7,640 nucleotides of DNA from Aquirhabdus sp. GTDB lineage: Bacteria; Pseudomonadota; Gammaproteobacteria; Pseudomonadales; Moraxellaceae. A model generated the notes under the pieces. That model saw nothing but the letters and a program-made list of their open reading frames with translations, did no database searches and was not told the origin of the DNA. Of the stretch, positions 1-6,357 are shown piece after piece; within the stretch, counting starts at the first letter, position 1; each line of letters starts with the position of its first letter. The position numbers and the translations under genes are program-made. The stretch is from NCBI GenBank assembly GCA_030152425.1, contig JASLJP010000119.1, forward strand, positions 1-7,640. Direction: 5' to 3'.

Positions 1-723
1 CGCACTGACCAGACAGACACCGAGCAGCGCGGGCAGCGGCAGCTGATGCCAGATGCCCTCCACCACGGCGTCGCTAAAGGCGGTATAGACCACTAAGATG
101 ATCGAGCCTTGATCGACCACTTTGACCAAGATCGGATGACGCTGTATCCAGCCAAAGATCCAGCGCCGCGCGATCTGCCCCAAGATAAACGGCACGAGGA
201 GCAGCATGATGATCTGTAGCACTGCTGCGCCTGCATCGATACCGCCCGCCCCCGCATGCGGCATGATCAGCAGACCCACCAACAGCGGGGTGATAAAAAT
301 CCCGATAATGCTTGACGCCGAGGCGCTACACACGGCGGCCGGGATATTGCCATGGGCAACCGAGGTGAAGGCAATCGACGACTGCACAGTAGAGGGCAGC
401 ACGCAGATATACAAAATGCCGAGATACAGCGCGGGCGTGACCAGCGGCTCCAGGACGGGGCGCAGCAGTAGGCCAAAGAGCGGAAAAATGGCGAAGGTAC
501 AGGCCAACACCGTGAGATGCAGACGCCAATGGGTTAAACCGGCCAGCGCTGCCTCACGCGAAAGCTTGGCACCATGCAAGAAAAACAGCAGGCTGATGGC
601 GATATTGGTCAGATGATCAAAACTCACCGCCACAGCACCCTGACATGGCAGCACAGTGGCCAGCACCACGGCCGCGATCAACAGCAGGGAAAAATTATCC
701 GGTAAAAAACGCGGTCGCTTCAT
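1..723 (-). CDS. yfeH: YfeH-type bile acid:Na+ symporter family membrane protein, C-terminus cut off by window edge
   Basis: Reading the minus strand from the ATG at 723 gives 241 codons open to the window edge with no stop, so this is the N-terminal part of a protein whose family is usually about 330 residues. The sequence is strongly hydrophobic, with several predicted membrane helices. It matches the E. coli YfeH pattern as I remember it: an RFLPDNFSLLLI-like start, LLFFLHGAKLSREA near residues 45-58, LPSTVQSSIAFTSVA at 109-123 and AAVCSASASS from 129. This family (SBF-like) belongs to the bile acid:sodium symporter superfamily in the inner membrane, but the natural substrate of YfeH is not established, so no substrate is assigned. 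The ribosome site is weak (GTGGA about 8 bases upstream). It lies downstream of the yciK terminator and so probably has its own promoter, which I cannot place. Confidence 0.87.
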   Translation of the reverse strand, partial: MKRPRFLPDNFSLLLIAAVVLATVLPCQGAVAVSFDHLTNIAISLLFFLHGAKLSREAALAGLTHWRLHLTVLACTFAIFPLFGLLLRPVLEPLVTPALYLGILYICVLPSTVQSSIAFTSVAHGNIPAAVCSASASSIIGIFITPLLVGLLIMPHAGAGGIDAGAAVLQIIMLLLVPFILGQIARRWIFGWIQRHPILVKVVDQGSIILVVYTAFSDAVVEGIWHQLPLPALLGVCLVSA

Positions 724-777
724 CTGTATGTCCACATTAAAATCTATCTGTACGGGGTTTTCCGATCCTACAATATA

Positions 778-806
778 AAAAGCATGCTCTGATTAAGCAT
801 GCTTTT
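778..806 (-). terminator. Rho-independent terminator downstream of yciK
   Basis: An 11-bp perfect stem pairs 778-788 (AAAAGCATGCT) with 796-806 (AGCATGCTTTT) around a 7-base loop. Read on the minus strand it lies about 50 bases past the yciK stop and ends in TTTTTATATT, as expected for an intrinsic terminator. The GC core is only six pairs, so efficiency may be modest. The flanking A and T runs mean it could also act on the plus strand, but no plus-strand gene ends here. Confidence 0.65.
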
Positions 807-856
807 GGTCCACCACGCCATCCCTGTGGGCGTGCTGCTGACGCGATTAAACCCGG

Positions 857-1630
857 TTATGCCCACTCAACGCGAGGCACATCCAGCGACTGACCGGTCA
901 GGCCTTTGCTATCTGCACCCATCAAGTACAGGTAGGTGGCCATGATGTCATCCGGTGCGGGCAATGTCTTTGGATCTTCGCTGGGGTATGCTGCTGCACG
1001 CATATGGGTGCGTGTCGCACCGGGATTAATACAGTTAAAACGGATATTGGTAGTATTGACCAACTCTTCGGCAAACAAACTGGACAGCCCTTCCAGTCCT
1101 TGCTTGGAGATCGCATACGCGCCCCAGTAGGATTTGACCTTGCGACCGACACTGCTGGAGGTAAAGATCACCGAGGCATCGGGCGACTCACGCAGCAGGG
1201 GTAACAGCGCTTGGGTCAACTGAAACGGCGCGCGCAGGTTGACGTTCATCACATCGTCCCACACCTGCGGATCATACATCTGCAGCGGGGTCAGCGAGCC
1301 TAGCATCGCGGCATTGTGCAGGATGCCATCCAGTCGACCGAGCTTTTCTTCGATGGTCCGCTGGATCGAGAGGTAGTCGTCAAGCTTGGCCGTGGTCAGA
1401 TTGAGCGGCAGTAGCGCAGGCTGAGCACCACCGCGACGTTCGATTTCGTCATAGACCGCTTCCAGCTTGGTCAGTGTGCGGCCATGGAGCAAAACCGTAG
1501 CGCCATGCTGAGCATAGGCCAGTGCAGCGGCGCGGCCTATGCCATCCCCCGCACCAGTGACCAGAATGACACGTCCTGCCAGCAGGTTCGGAGCCGGGTG
1601 ATACGTCGTTAAATCGATTGGCAAGTACAT
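857..1630 (-). CDS. yciK: YciK-family short-chain dehydrogenase/reductase
   Basis: This is a 257-residue classical SDR with a Rossmann fold. The dinucleotide-binding motif TGAGDGIG is at residues 25-32. The usual NNAG motif appears as HNAA at 105-108, the structural Asn is N131, and the catalytic set is S159 with Y172-x3-K176 (YAISK). CINPGATRTHMRA, a run of 'DP' and 'DIM.LYL.LMG' features towards the C-terminus match E. coli YciK, a cytosolic NAD(P)-dependent oxidoreductase whose physiological substrate is unknown. The start is supported by AAAGGA seven bases upstream of ATG. It follows mupP on the same strand after 138 bases, an order shared with Pseudomonas, where ubiG, mupP and yciK are neighbours. 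The gap and the inverted repeat in it suggest that yciK may have its own promoter. The family call is firm; the function is not known. Confidence 0.93.
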   Translation of the reverse strand: MYLPIDLTTYHPAPNLLAGRVILVTGAGDGIGRAAALAYAQHGATVLLHGRTLTKLEAVYDEIERRGGAQPALLPLNLTTAKLDDYLSIQRTIEEKLGRLDGILHNAAMLGSLTPLQMYDPQVWDDVMNVNLRAPFQLTQALLPLLRESPDASVIFTSSSVGRKVKSYWGAYAISKQGLEGLSSLFAEELVNTTNIRFNCINPGATRTHMRAAAYPSEDPKTLPAPDDIMATYLYLMGADSKGLTGQSLDVPRVEWA

Positions 1631-1650
1631 AGTGCAGTCCTTTCTCTATT

Positions 1651-1693
1651 TACGCATTCTTTAAGCAAAATGCTTAATAACTTCGAGTGCGTA
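1651..1693. repeat. Nested inverted repeat upstream of yciK
   Basis: The inner arms are TTAAGCA (1661-1667) and TGCTTAA (1671-1677) with a 3-base loop. The outer arms are TACGCA (1651-1656) and TGCGTA (1688-1693), separated from the inner arms by short unpaired stretches. It lies in the mupP-yciK gap, ending about 20 bases before the yciK start. There is no T-run on the minus strand after it, so a classical terminator for mupP is not obvious. It could be an operator, a weak attenuator or a chance structure. Confidence 0.4.
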
Positions 1694-1768
1694 GCAAATA
1701 TCCGAACCTGCAATACTTGACCCACTCGCCCCTAATGCCTCATATCCCTACAGGTACACACAGCAAAC

Positions 1769-2473
1769 TTAACCCAGCGCAACTCCAGGCTGCAGTCGAT
1801 CGGCCAACAGCGTCTGAATCTCGCTGGCATGATGGACGATATAGTCCGCATGCCAGCTCGGCAGATCGTTCGCACGATCCGGCGGCAGATAGCCATAGGC
1901 TGCCAATACCGTACGCATCCCCGCTGCGCGCCCCGCATCGATATCACGCGGGTGGTCGCCGACATAGATGATGTGCGCCGGGTCGACCCCGATGGTCTTG
2001 GCCGCCAGATACATCGGCTCGGCATCAGGTTTCGGCTTGACCACATCATCCGGACAGACCAGCACGGCGCAGCGCTCGGTCAGATTCAGTGCCGCAAGCA
2101 GCGCAACTGAAAAACTGCGAAACTTATTGGTGACGATGCCCCACGGGATCTGCTGTGCTTCAAGCGCACGCAGCAGCGAATCCATACCGTCAAACAGGGT
2201 GCTGTGCACCGCAACATCTTTTTCATAGCGACGCAGAAACTCGTCGCGATAACTCATCAGCGCAGGGCTATCGTCCGCCAGATCTGGGTACAGCGTGCGG
2301 ACCATGGCGCGCGCACCCTCCGACACCTGAACGCGAATGATCTCATCTGAGGGGGCGGCAACACCGACCTCTAGACACATCTCTTTAATAATACGAACAA
2401 AATCTGGCGCGGTATCAATGAGCGTACCATCTAAATCGAATAAAACGGCTTGAATATTGTTTAACGCGCTCAT
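1769..2473 (-). CDS. mupP: MupP-type N-acetylmuramic acid 6-phosphate phosphatase (HAD superfamily)
   Basis: This is a 234-residue HAD-IA hydrolase. Motif I is DLDGT with nucleophile D13 and acid/base D15; motif II is T115 in GIVTNK; motif III is K148 in KPKPDAEP; motif IV is GDHPRD with D173 and D177. A longer reading from 2530 is possible, but the ATG at 2473 is preferred: it is followed at once by the canonical motif I, has GAAGAG upstream, and overlaps the ubiG stop as ATGA. Segments such as TAPDF, GARAMV, FLRRYEKD.AVHS.LF.GM, WGIVTNK and DP..I.YVGD..RDI.AGR closely resemble Pseudomonas MupP as I recall it, and the ubiG-mupP-yciK order is the Pseudomonas one. MupP dephosphorylates MurNAc-6-P so that it can re-enter UDP-MurNAc synthesis through AmgK and MurU, bypassing MurA. 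The alternative annotation is phosphoglycolate phosphatase (Gph); context and the matching segments favour MupP. Confidence 0.85.
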   Translation of the reverse strand: MSALNNIQAVLFDLDGTLIDTAPDFVRIIKEMCLEVGVAAPSDEIIRVQVSEGARAMVRTLYPDLADDSPALMSYRDEFLRRYEKDVAVHSTLFDGMDSLLRALEAQQIPWGIVTNKFRSFSVALLAALNLTERCAVLVCPDDVVKPKPDAEPMYLAAKTIGVDPAHIIYVGDHPRDIDAGRAAGMRTVLAAYGYLPPDRANDLPSWHADYIVHHASEIQTLLADRLQPGVALG

Positions 2474-3228
2474 TGCACACTCTTCTGGGTCGATAACATA
2501 TAGTTCACATCTACATTGGGCGCCAGCCAATAGTGCTGGGTCAATGGGTTAAAGTGCAGGCCGGTCATCTCTTGCAGGGTCAACCCCGCATCGCGGATAA
2601 AGCCAGCCAGCTCTGACGGACGTATGAATTTGGAGTATTCATGCGTGCCGCGTGGCAGCATGCGCAGGACATATTCGGCACCAATGATGGCAAACAAATA
2701 TGACTTTGGATTGCGGTTAATGGTGGAAAAGAACACATAACCGTTCGGTTTTACCAATCTCATACACGCACGCACGATGGAGGACGGATCAGGCACATGC
2801 TCCAACATCTCCATACAGGTGACCACATCAAACTGCTCTGGCATCTCTTCCGCCAGTTGCTCGACAGGCACTTGGCGATATTCGATGCCCTGCACCCCTT
2901 CTTTTTCGGCATGGATCCGACCCACTGACAGCGGGGCAAGCCCCATGTCGATGCCGAGGACATTCGCACCGCGACGCGCCATCGACTCAGCCAGAATGCC
3001 GCCACCACAGCCCACATCGAGCACACGTTTACCTGCCAAGCCCTGCGCAGCATCGACCCGATCGCTGATCCAGTTCAGGCGCAGCGGATTGATCTGATGC
3101 AAGGGACGAAACTGCGATGTCGCATCCCACCACTGGGAGGCCAAGGCTTCAAATTTGGCAATTTCTTGCGGATCGACATTGGCGATGCGCGACTGACCTG
3201 CATCTACTGCGGTTTCAAGTGTGGTCAT
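2470..3228 (-). CDS. ubiG: Ubiquinone biosynthesis O-methyltransferase UbiG
   Basis: This is a 252-residue class I SAM-dependent methyltransferase that performs both O-methylations of the ubiquinone ring (the 2-polyprenyl-6-hydroxyphenol and the 3-demethylubiquinol steps) in the cytosol at the inner membrane. SAM motif I is VLDVGCGGG at 69-77, the acidic residue of motif II is D94 (VLGID), and EMLEHVPDP at 140-148 is typical of UbiG. The N-terminal E.AKFEALASQWWD and the C-terminal GLHFNPLT..YWL segments also match, and the length is close to the family norm of about 240. An in-frame TAG-TGA lies just upstream of the ATG at 3228, so no longer N-terminus is possible. The nearest Shine-Dalgarno-like sequence (AGGA) is about 15 bases away, so initiation may be weak. 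It is the first gene of the minus-strand group, and its TGA overlaps the mupP ATG by four bases. Confidence 0.95.
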   Translation of the reverse strand: MTTLETAVDAGQSRIANVDPQEIAKFEALASQWWDATSQFRPLHQINPLRLNWISDRVDAAQGLAGKRVLDVGCGGGILAESMARRGANVLGIDMGLAPLSVGRIHAEKEGVQGIEYRQVPVEQLAEEMPEQFDVVTCMEMLEHVPDPSSIVRACMRLVKPNGYVFFSTINRNPKSYLFAIIGAEYVLRMLPRGTHEYSKFIRPSELAGFIRDAGLTLQEMTGLHFNPLTQHYWLAPNVDVNYMLSTQKSVQ

Positions 3229-3525
3229 GATGGTTCACTAATTCCTGATTACGACTATCTTTATCTCTATGGCTTAAGTGTAAAACAAATTCGCCGTAAA
3301 CCAAGCAATTGATGAAAAAACTTCACACTGTGGAGCACAAATACACAGATCAACTACTGAATTATGCCTATGATTATCCTATGTTAGCGCTGTAAAATCA
3401 TACGCGCTAAGCCGCCATGCGCACGGCATGAGACGCGCGTGATAGAGAACACTCTCACGCAGTTTCAAACTCGCATCATGCACTTGTATTCAAACGACTT
3501 TAAGCCAAGGATGTAAAGGACTTTC
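3229..3525. promoter_or_regulatory. Divergent promoter region between ubiG and dsbA
   Basis: These 297 bases contain no convincing gene. The ubiG-proximal half is AT-rich and the dsbA-proximal half holds the hairpins listed separately. Possible promoter elements are only partial matches. On the plus strand there is a TATGAT at 3369-3374 (no good -35) and a CTGAAT/17/TATGTT pair beginning near 3357. On the minus strand there is a TTGTTT/17/GATAAA pair about 35-70 bases before ubiG. I treat the region as bidirectional control DNA without fixing start sites. Confidence 0.45.
3402..3460 (+). promoter_or_regulatory. Two overlapping stem-loops upstream of dsbA
   Basis: Structure A pairs ACGCGC (3402-3407) with GCGCGT (3435-3440), enclosing a second stem, CATGC (3416-3420) with GCATG (3426-3430). 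Structure B pairs GCGTGA (3437-3442) plus GAG (3445-3447) with CTCTCACGC (3452-3460), leaving a two-base bulge and an AACA loop. Both use bases 3437-3440, so they cannot form together. No T-run follows structure B, so it is not a plain intrinsic terminator. Whether the region is transcribed depends on the dsbA start site, which is not fixed. Confidence 0.45.
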
Positions 3526-4179
3526 ATGACCATCTTCACCAAAAAACTTGCTGTGCCTAATACGCTATACGCCGTTGCACTGGCCGTAACCTTTGCCTGC
3601 TGCTCCAGCCCAGCCACTGCCGCTGACCCTTATACAGCGGGCAAAGACTACGCCGAACTGAAAGTCCAAGGCCCGATCGACGTACCGAACAAGATCGAAG
3701 TTCGCGAGTTTTTTTGGTATGGCTGCCCGCATTGCTACCGCCTTGACCCGTTTATCACCACTTGGCTCAAAACCAAGCCCACTGATGTCAACTTTGTCCG
3801 TAGCCCTGCAGCGCTGAACCCAACGTGGGAACAAAGTGCACGTGGCTACTACGCAGTGGATATGCTCGGTCAGACCGACAAAGTGCACACCCCGCTGTTT
3901 GAAGCGATCCATGTCAAAGGACAGCGCCTGTTTGACCAATCCTCACTGGCGTCGTTCTATGCAAGCCAAGGTGTAGATGCCACTAAATTTAATGGCCTGT
4001 ACAACTCCTTTGCCGTGTCGGGCAAAGTCGCACAATCCAAAAAACTGGCGATGCAGTACCAGCTTGATGGCGTACCGGCACTGGTCGTAAACGGCAAATA
4101 CGTCGTGCAAGGTGAAGACGGCAAAGCCCTGCAAGTGGTGGACTTCCTCATCAAAAAGATCCGTACCGAAAAGAAATAA
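3526..4179 (+). CDS. dsbA: Periplasmic thiol:disulfide oxidase DsbA
   Basis: DsbA introduces disulfide bonds into exported proteins and is reoxidised by the membrane protein DsbB, which is not in this window. The 217-residue protein starts with an N-terminal signal (KK at 6-7, hydrophobic core about 8-26) and a likely signal peptidase I site after A32 (ATA) or A33. The thioredoxin-fold active site is FFWYGCPHCY with C67-P-H-C70, the standard DsbA dipeptide. The cis-proline is P184, preceded by V183 (DGVPALVVNGKY), again as in DsbA. The helical insert lies between these. AAAGGA at 3515-3520 is five bases before the ATG, giving a strong start. It is divergent from ubiG and ends at a strong terminator, so it is probably monocistronic. 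Two cysteines in the signal peptide (C25, C26) are unusual but lack a good lipobox. Confidence 0.94.
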   Translation: MTIFTKKLAVPNTLYAVALAVTFACCSSPATAADPYTAGKDYAELKVQGPIDVPNKIEVREFFWYGCPHCYRLDPFITTWLKTKPTDVNFVRSPAALNPTWEQSARGYYAVDMLGQTDKVHTPLFEAIHVKGQRLFDQSSLASFYASQGVDATKFNGLYNSFAVSGKVAQSKKLAMQYQLDGVPALVVNGKYVVQGEDGKALQVVDFLIKKIRTEKK

Positions 4180-4194
4180 TCCGGCGCGGACGTC

Positions 4195-4234
4195 AAAAAG
4201 ACGCTGCTTAGGAAATCTAAGCAGCGTCTTTTTT
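4195..4234. terminator. Bidirectional rho-independent terminator between dsbA and the desT-like gene
   Basis: A perfect 17-bp stem pairs 4195-4211 with 4217-4233 around the 5-base loop GAAAT. The plus strand ends in TTTTTT, starting about 15 bases after the dsbA stop. The A-run at 4195-4199 supplies the U-tract on the minus strand, 16 bases beyond the end of the convergent regulator gene. One hairpin can therefore terminate both transcripts. Confidence 0.93.
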
Positions 4235-4249
4235 ATCAGAAATAGTGAT

Positions 4250-4924
4250 TTATTTGGCGGGTTTGCTCTGCCAGTTGGAGATGCCTCGGTTCAGCAGTTG
4301 CGTCTGCCGTGTGGCGCGCTGGATCAACTGCTCCTGCTGCTCGGCCAGCGACGTATCTTCATCAACCATCGGCAGGGTGATCCACTGCATCGCCCACGTG
4401 AAAGCAAGATTCACCAGCACTTCGGACACGCTGCTCAGATCCTGTAGCTCAAGCTGAGTAAAGCCTGGTAGCTTCTGCATATCCTCGGCCATATCGACGG
4501 TAAAGAAGCGGACTTCTTTGTCGATCGCACGACGCACCACCAAGGACGCGCCCCAGCGCTCACGCACGAGGAAAGCCCATTGATTGGGCTGGCCGGAGAT
4601 TGCTTGGAAGAAACGCTCGATACTGCTACGGGTCGTCGATGATCCGGACACAACGGGTGACGCCGAGGCAGACATCGCAAAGCCTTCCTGCAGACTCATG
4701 CGCAAGCGATGCAGCGTGCCCGAGACAAAATCAACCAAGTCAGCGCCTAACTCGTCCATATCCTGAAAGTGGCGGTAGAACGCCGTCGGCACCAGCCCTG
4801 CCTCACGCGCCACCTCACGCAAGCTGATCGTCCCAAATGAACGCCCACCCTCACTGCTCAGCGTCAGCGCAGCATCCAGCAGAGCTTGTCTGCTTTGTTG
4901 CTTGCGCTCGTCGCGTAAAGACAT
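4250..4924 (-). CDS. desT: TetR-family repressor of unsaturated fatty acid genes (FabR/DesT type)
   Basis: This is a 224-residue TetR-family regulator. The N-terminal helix-turn-helix, ISLREVAREAGLVPTAFYRHF at about 33-53, is almost that of FabR/DesT, followed by DMDELGADLVD. A central LVRERWGAS....RAI..E..FF segment matches the FabR ligand domain (LLRERSGTS in E. coli FabR). The frame stays open to an ATG at 5122, but that would add 66 residues of poor quality and begin beside the operators. The ATG at 4924 gives the family N-terminus (SLRDERKQQSRQALLDAA), although its Shine-Dalgarno is weak. In P. aeruginosa DesT binds acyl-CoA, responds to the saturated/unsaturated ratio and represses desCB; the divergent desCB neighbours here point to the same role. 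The operators at 5060-5117 are its likely targets, and it may autoregulate. FabR is the alternative name; the neighbours favour DesT. Confidence 0.88.
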   Translation of the reverse strand: MSLRDERKQQSRQALLDAALTLSSEGGRSFGTISLREVAREAGLVPTAFYRHFQDMDELGADLVDFVSGTLHRLRMSLQEGFAMSASASPVVSGSSTTRSSIERFFQAISGQPNQWAFLVRERWGASLVVRRAIDKEVRFFTVDMAEDMQKLPGFTQLELQDLSSVSEVLVNLAFTWAMQWITLPMVDEDTSLAEQQEQLIQRATRQTQLLNRGISNWQSKPAK

Positions 4925-5059
4925 AGGCGAATCATCCAACGGCTTAAAGGGAATAGAAAAATAAGCGCAACCGCAATCACGGACGCCGACAATCAAATCT
5001 GTACCGCTCAGTCTAACAAAATCAGTCGCCCTGCAAAAAACAAATTTAAATAAAATTTC

Positions 5060-5077
5060 AGTGTACAAGTGTTGACT
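5060..5077. promoter_or_regulatory. Operator 1, probable DesT/FabR-type binding site
   Basis: AGTGTACA-AG-TGTTGACT is an 18-bp imperfect palindrome: 6 of 8 positions in the arms are complementary around a 2-base centre. It overlaps the -35 box of the desC promoter. Its bases 5061-5073 are repeated exactly at 5101-5113. The layout (TGTACA/TGTTCA-like halves) resembles the operators described for FabR and DesT; assignment to the adjacent regulator is inference. Confidence 0.75.
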
Positions 5078-5099
5078 AAAGTTAAATATCACGTATATT
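5072..5099 (+). promoter_or_regulatory. Sigma-70-type promoter for desC-desB
   Basis: The -35 is TTGACT at 5072-5077 (5 of 6), the spacer is 16 bases, and the -10 is TATATT at 5094-5099 (5 of 6). Transcription would start near 5106, about 150 bases before desC. The -35 lies inside operator 1 and the start inside operator 2, a layout suited to tight repression. Confidence 0.78.
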
Positions 5100-5117
5100 G
5101 GTGTACAAGTGTTCACA
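5100..5117. promoter_or_regulatory. Operator 2, probable DesT/FabR-type binding site
   Basis: GGTGTACA-AG-TGTTCACA is an 18-bp imperfect palindrome with 6 of 8 arm positions complementary. It begins directly after the -10 box and covers the predicted transcription start. It is exactly 40 bp from operator 1, close to four helical turns, so two repressor dimers would sit on nearly the same face. Confidence 0.75.
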
Positions 5118-5254
5118 AACATTACATGAGTTCACTTAATGAGGCAGCAGAGCCCGACCCGAACCATGTAGAGAATTTTAACCAGACACACCCATTAACC
5201 CAGCGCCACACACCACGCGTTAAACCGCCGGTGAATTAGCAGAGGAATGAAACG

Positions 5255-6316
5255 ATGAATGCAACCACCGCACCCGTAAACACCTATAAGCCACACGTGA
5301 TCCGTGAAGATTTTGTAGACTTCTTACTCGCCCGCGTCAATCCCCTGTGGACGGTATCCCGCACCGTGGCACGGGTCGAAAACATCGAGTACATCGAAGA
5401 CGACATGGTCAAGATCACCCTGTCGACCAATCACTTTTTGAACCGTCGCTTTAAACGCGACTTTCAAGTCGGCCAGTTCATCATGCTGACCGTTGCCATC
5501 GCTGGCATCCGTCATCAGCGCGCCTATAGCTTGGTCAGCACGCCGGAAGAGTTTGCCCGTACGGGTCGTCTGGTCATCGGTGTGAAGAAGCAAGGCCGCG
5601 TGTCCCGTTATCTGGCTAAACAAGCCAAGGTCGGTGACGTGATCGAGATCACCAACGCCGCTGGCGAATTTTTGCTCAAAGACGCGGCGCCTGCGCTGTT
5701 TATCTCTGCCGGTAGCGGGATCACCCCGATCGTGCCGATGATCAAAACTGCACTGGAACGCGCCAACCATCCAGTCACCCTGATCTACTACTCCCGTGAT
5801 CCGGCATTCCGCCGTGAGCTGGAGATACTGGCCGCGATGCATAGCCACTTTAGCCTACATATCATCAAGGACTCGGCAGAAAAGCCTGCTTACTTCGATG
5901 AAGAGACCTTAGACCGTCTGTGCCCAGATGCCGCCAACCGTGATACCTATGTCTGCGCCGCACCCGGCCTGATGGCAGCGACCCGTAACATCTGGGCAGC
6001 ACGTGGCTGGTCGGAAAAAATGCTGCAAGAGAGCTTCCTGCCGATCAAGATCGACGAAAACGCCGCAGCACAAACCGTAAACTTTCGCCGCAGCCAGCGC
6101 GAATTTGATGCCAAAGGCAACATCTTAGCCAGTGCCGAAGCCGCTGGCCTGACCCCCACCTACGGCTGCCGTATGGGCATCTGCAATGCCTGCGTCTGCA
6201 CCAAAGTATCCGGCAGCGTGCGCAACCAGATCACCGGTGAAGTCAACGATCAAAGCAATGTGCAAATCAAATTGTGTGTCAATGCCGCCATCAGTCCAGT
6301 TGTGATTGACCTGTAA
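5255..6316 (+). CDS. desC: Ferredoxin reductase-type electron donor for the desaturase (DesC-like)
   Basis: This 353-residue protein has three modules. An N-terminal stretch of about 35 residues precedes an FAD-binding barrel with R89-A-Y-S92 (flavin contact). An NAD(P)-binding domain with GSGITP at 153-158 follows. The C-terminal plant-type 2Fe-2S ferredoxin domain has ligands C305-x4-C310-x2-C313 and distal C341; C315 is an extra cysteine. Such proteins pass electrons from NAD(P)H through FAD and the cluster to a partner oxygenase or desaturase. The P. aeruginosa counterpart DesC supplies DesB. AGAGGA at 5241-5246, eight bases before the ATG, supports the start. The desaturase begins 41 bases after the stop with no terminator between, so the two form an operon under the promoter and operators upstream. 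The domain call is secure; pairing with the desaturase rests on context. Confidence 0.9.
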   Translation: MNATTAPVNTYKPHVIREDFVDFLLARVNPLWTVSRTVARVENIEYIEDDMVKITLSTNHFLNRRFKRDFQVGQFIMLTVAIAGIRHQRAYSLVSTPEEFARTGRLVIGVKKQGRVSRYLAKQAKVGDVIEITNAAGEFLLKDAAPALFISAGSGITPIVPMIKTALERANHPVTLIYYSRDPAFRRELEILAAMHSHFSLHIIKDSAEKPAYFDEETLDRLCPDAANRDTYVCAAPGLMAATRNIWAARGWSEKMLQESFLPIKIDENAAAQTVNFRRSQREFDAKGNILASAEAAGLTPTYGCRMGICNACVCTKVSGSVRNQITGEVNDQSNVQIKLCVNAAISPVVIDL

Positions 6317-6357
6317 GCAGTCGCACCCCCTTATCGAGAATTAAAGAGAGAAAGAAT

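Larger units (their letters stand above)
4925..5254. other. Divergent intergenic region of the desT-desC locus
   Basis: These 330 bases hold no established gene. From left to right there is the untranslated leader and presumed promoter area of the desT-like gene (AT-rich around 5030-5060, no clear -35/-10 pair on the minus strand), then the operators and plus-strand promoter at 5060-5117, then a leader of about 150 bases before desC. That leader contains a 37-codon open frame at 5126-5239 and an operator-like half-site, AGTTCACT, at about 5129-5136. Confidence 0.6.

Noticed and set aside
206..616. 136-residue plus-strand open frame
   Set aside because: It is antisense to the YfeH-type gene, which has clear family similarity over the same bases. 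The plus-strand product is low-complexity and unrecognised.
1687..1971. Plus-strand open frame across the mupP-yciK gap
   Set aside because: It has no ribosome site or recognisable domain, and most of it is antisense to mupP.
2474..2530. Longer start for the HAD phosphatase (19 extra residues within ubiG)
   Set aside because: HAD motif I normally lies within the first 15 or so residues, and the ATG at 2473 has both the ATGA coupling and a nearby ribosome site.
3329..3339. TGTG-GAG-CACA palindrome in the ubiG-dsbA region
   Set aside because: Four-base arms are expected by chance, and it does not sit at a recognisable promoter.
4925..5122. N-terminal extension of the TetR regulator to an ATG at 5122 (66 extra residues)
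   Set aside because: The extension shows no family similarity, starts beside operator 2 and would run through the promoter and operator region. The ATG at 4924 gives the standard FabR/DesT N-terminus.
5247..5258. Three-codon ATG-AAA-CGA-TGA frame overlapping the desC start
   Set aside because: Its ATG directly abuts the AGAGGA ribosome site with no spacing, whereas the desC ATG is at the normal distance. It is probably coincidental.
5324..5848. 174-residue minus-strand open frame inside desC
   Set aside because: It is antisense to well-conserved FAD and NAD domains, and its histidine/aspartate/glycine-rich composition is typical of a shadow frame.
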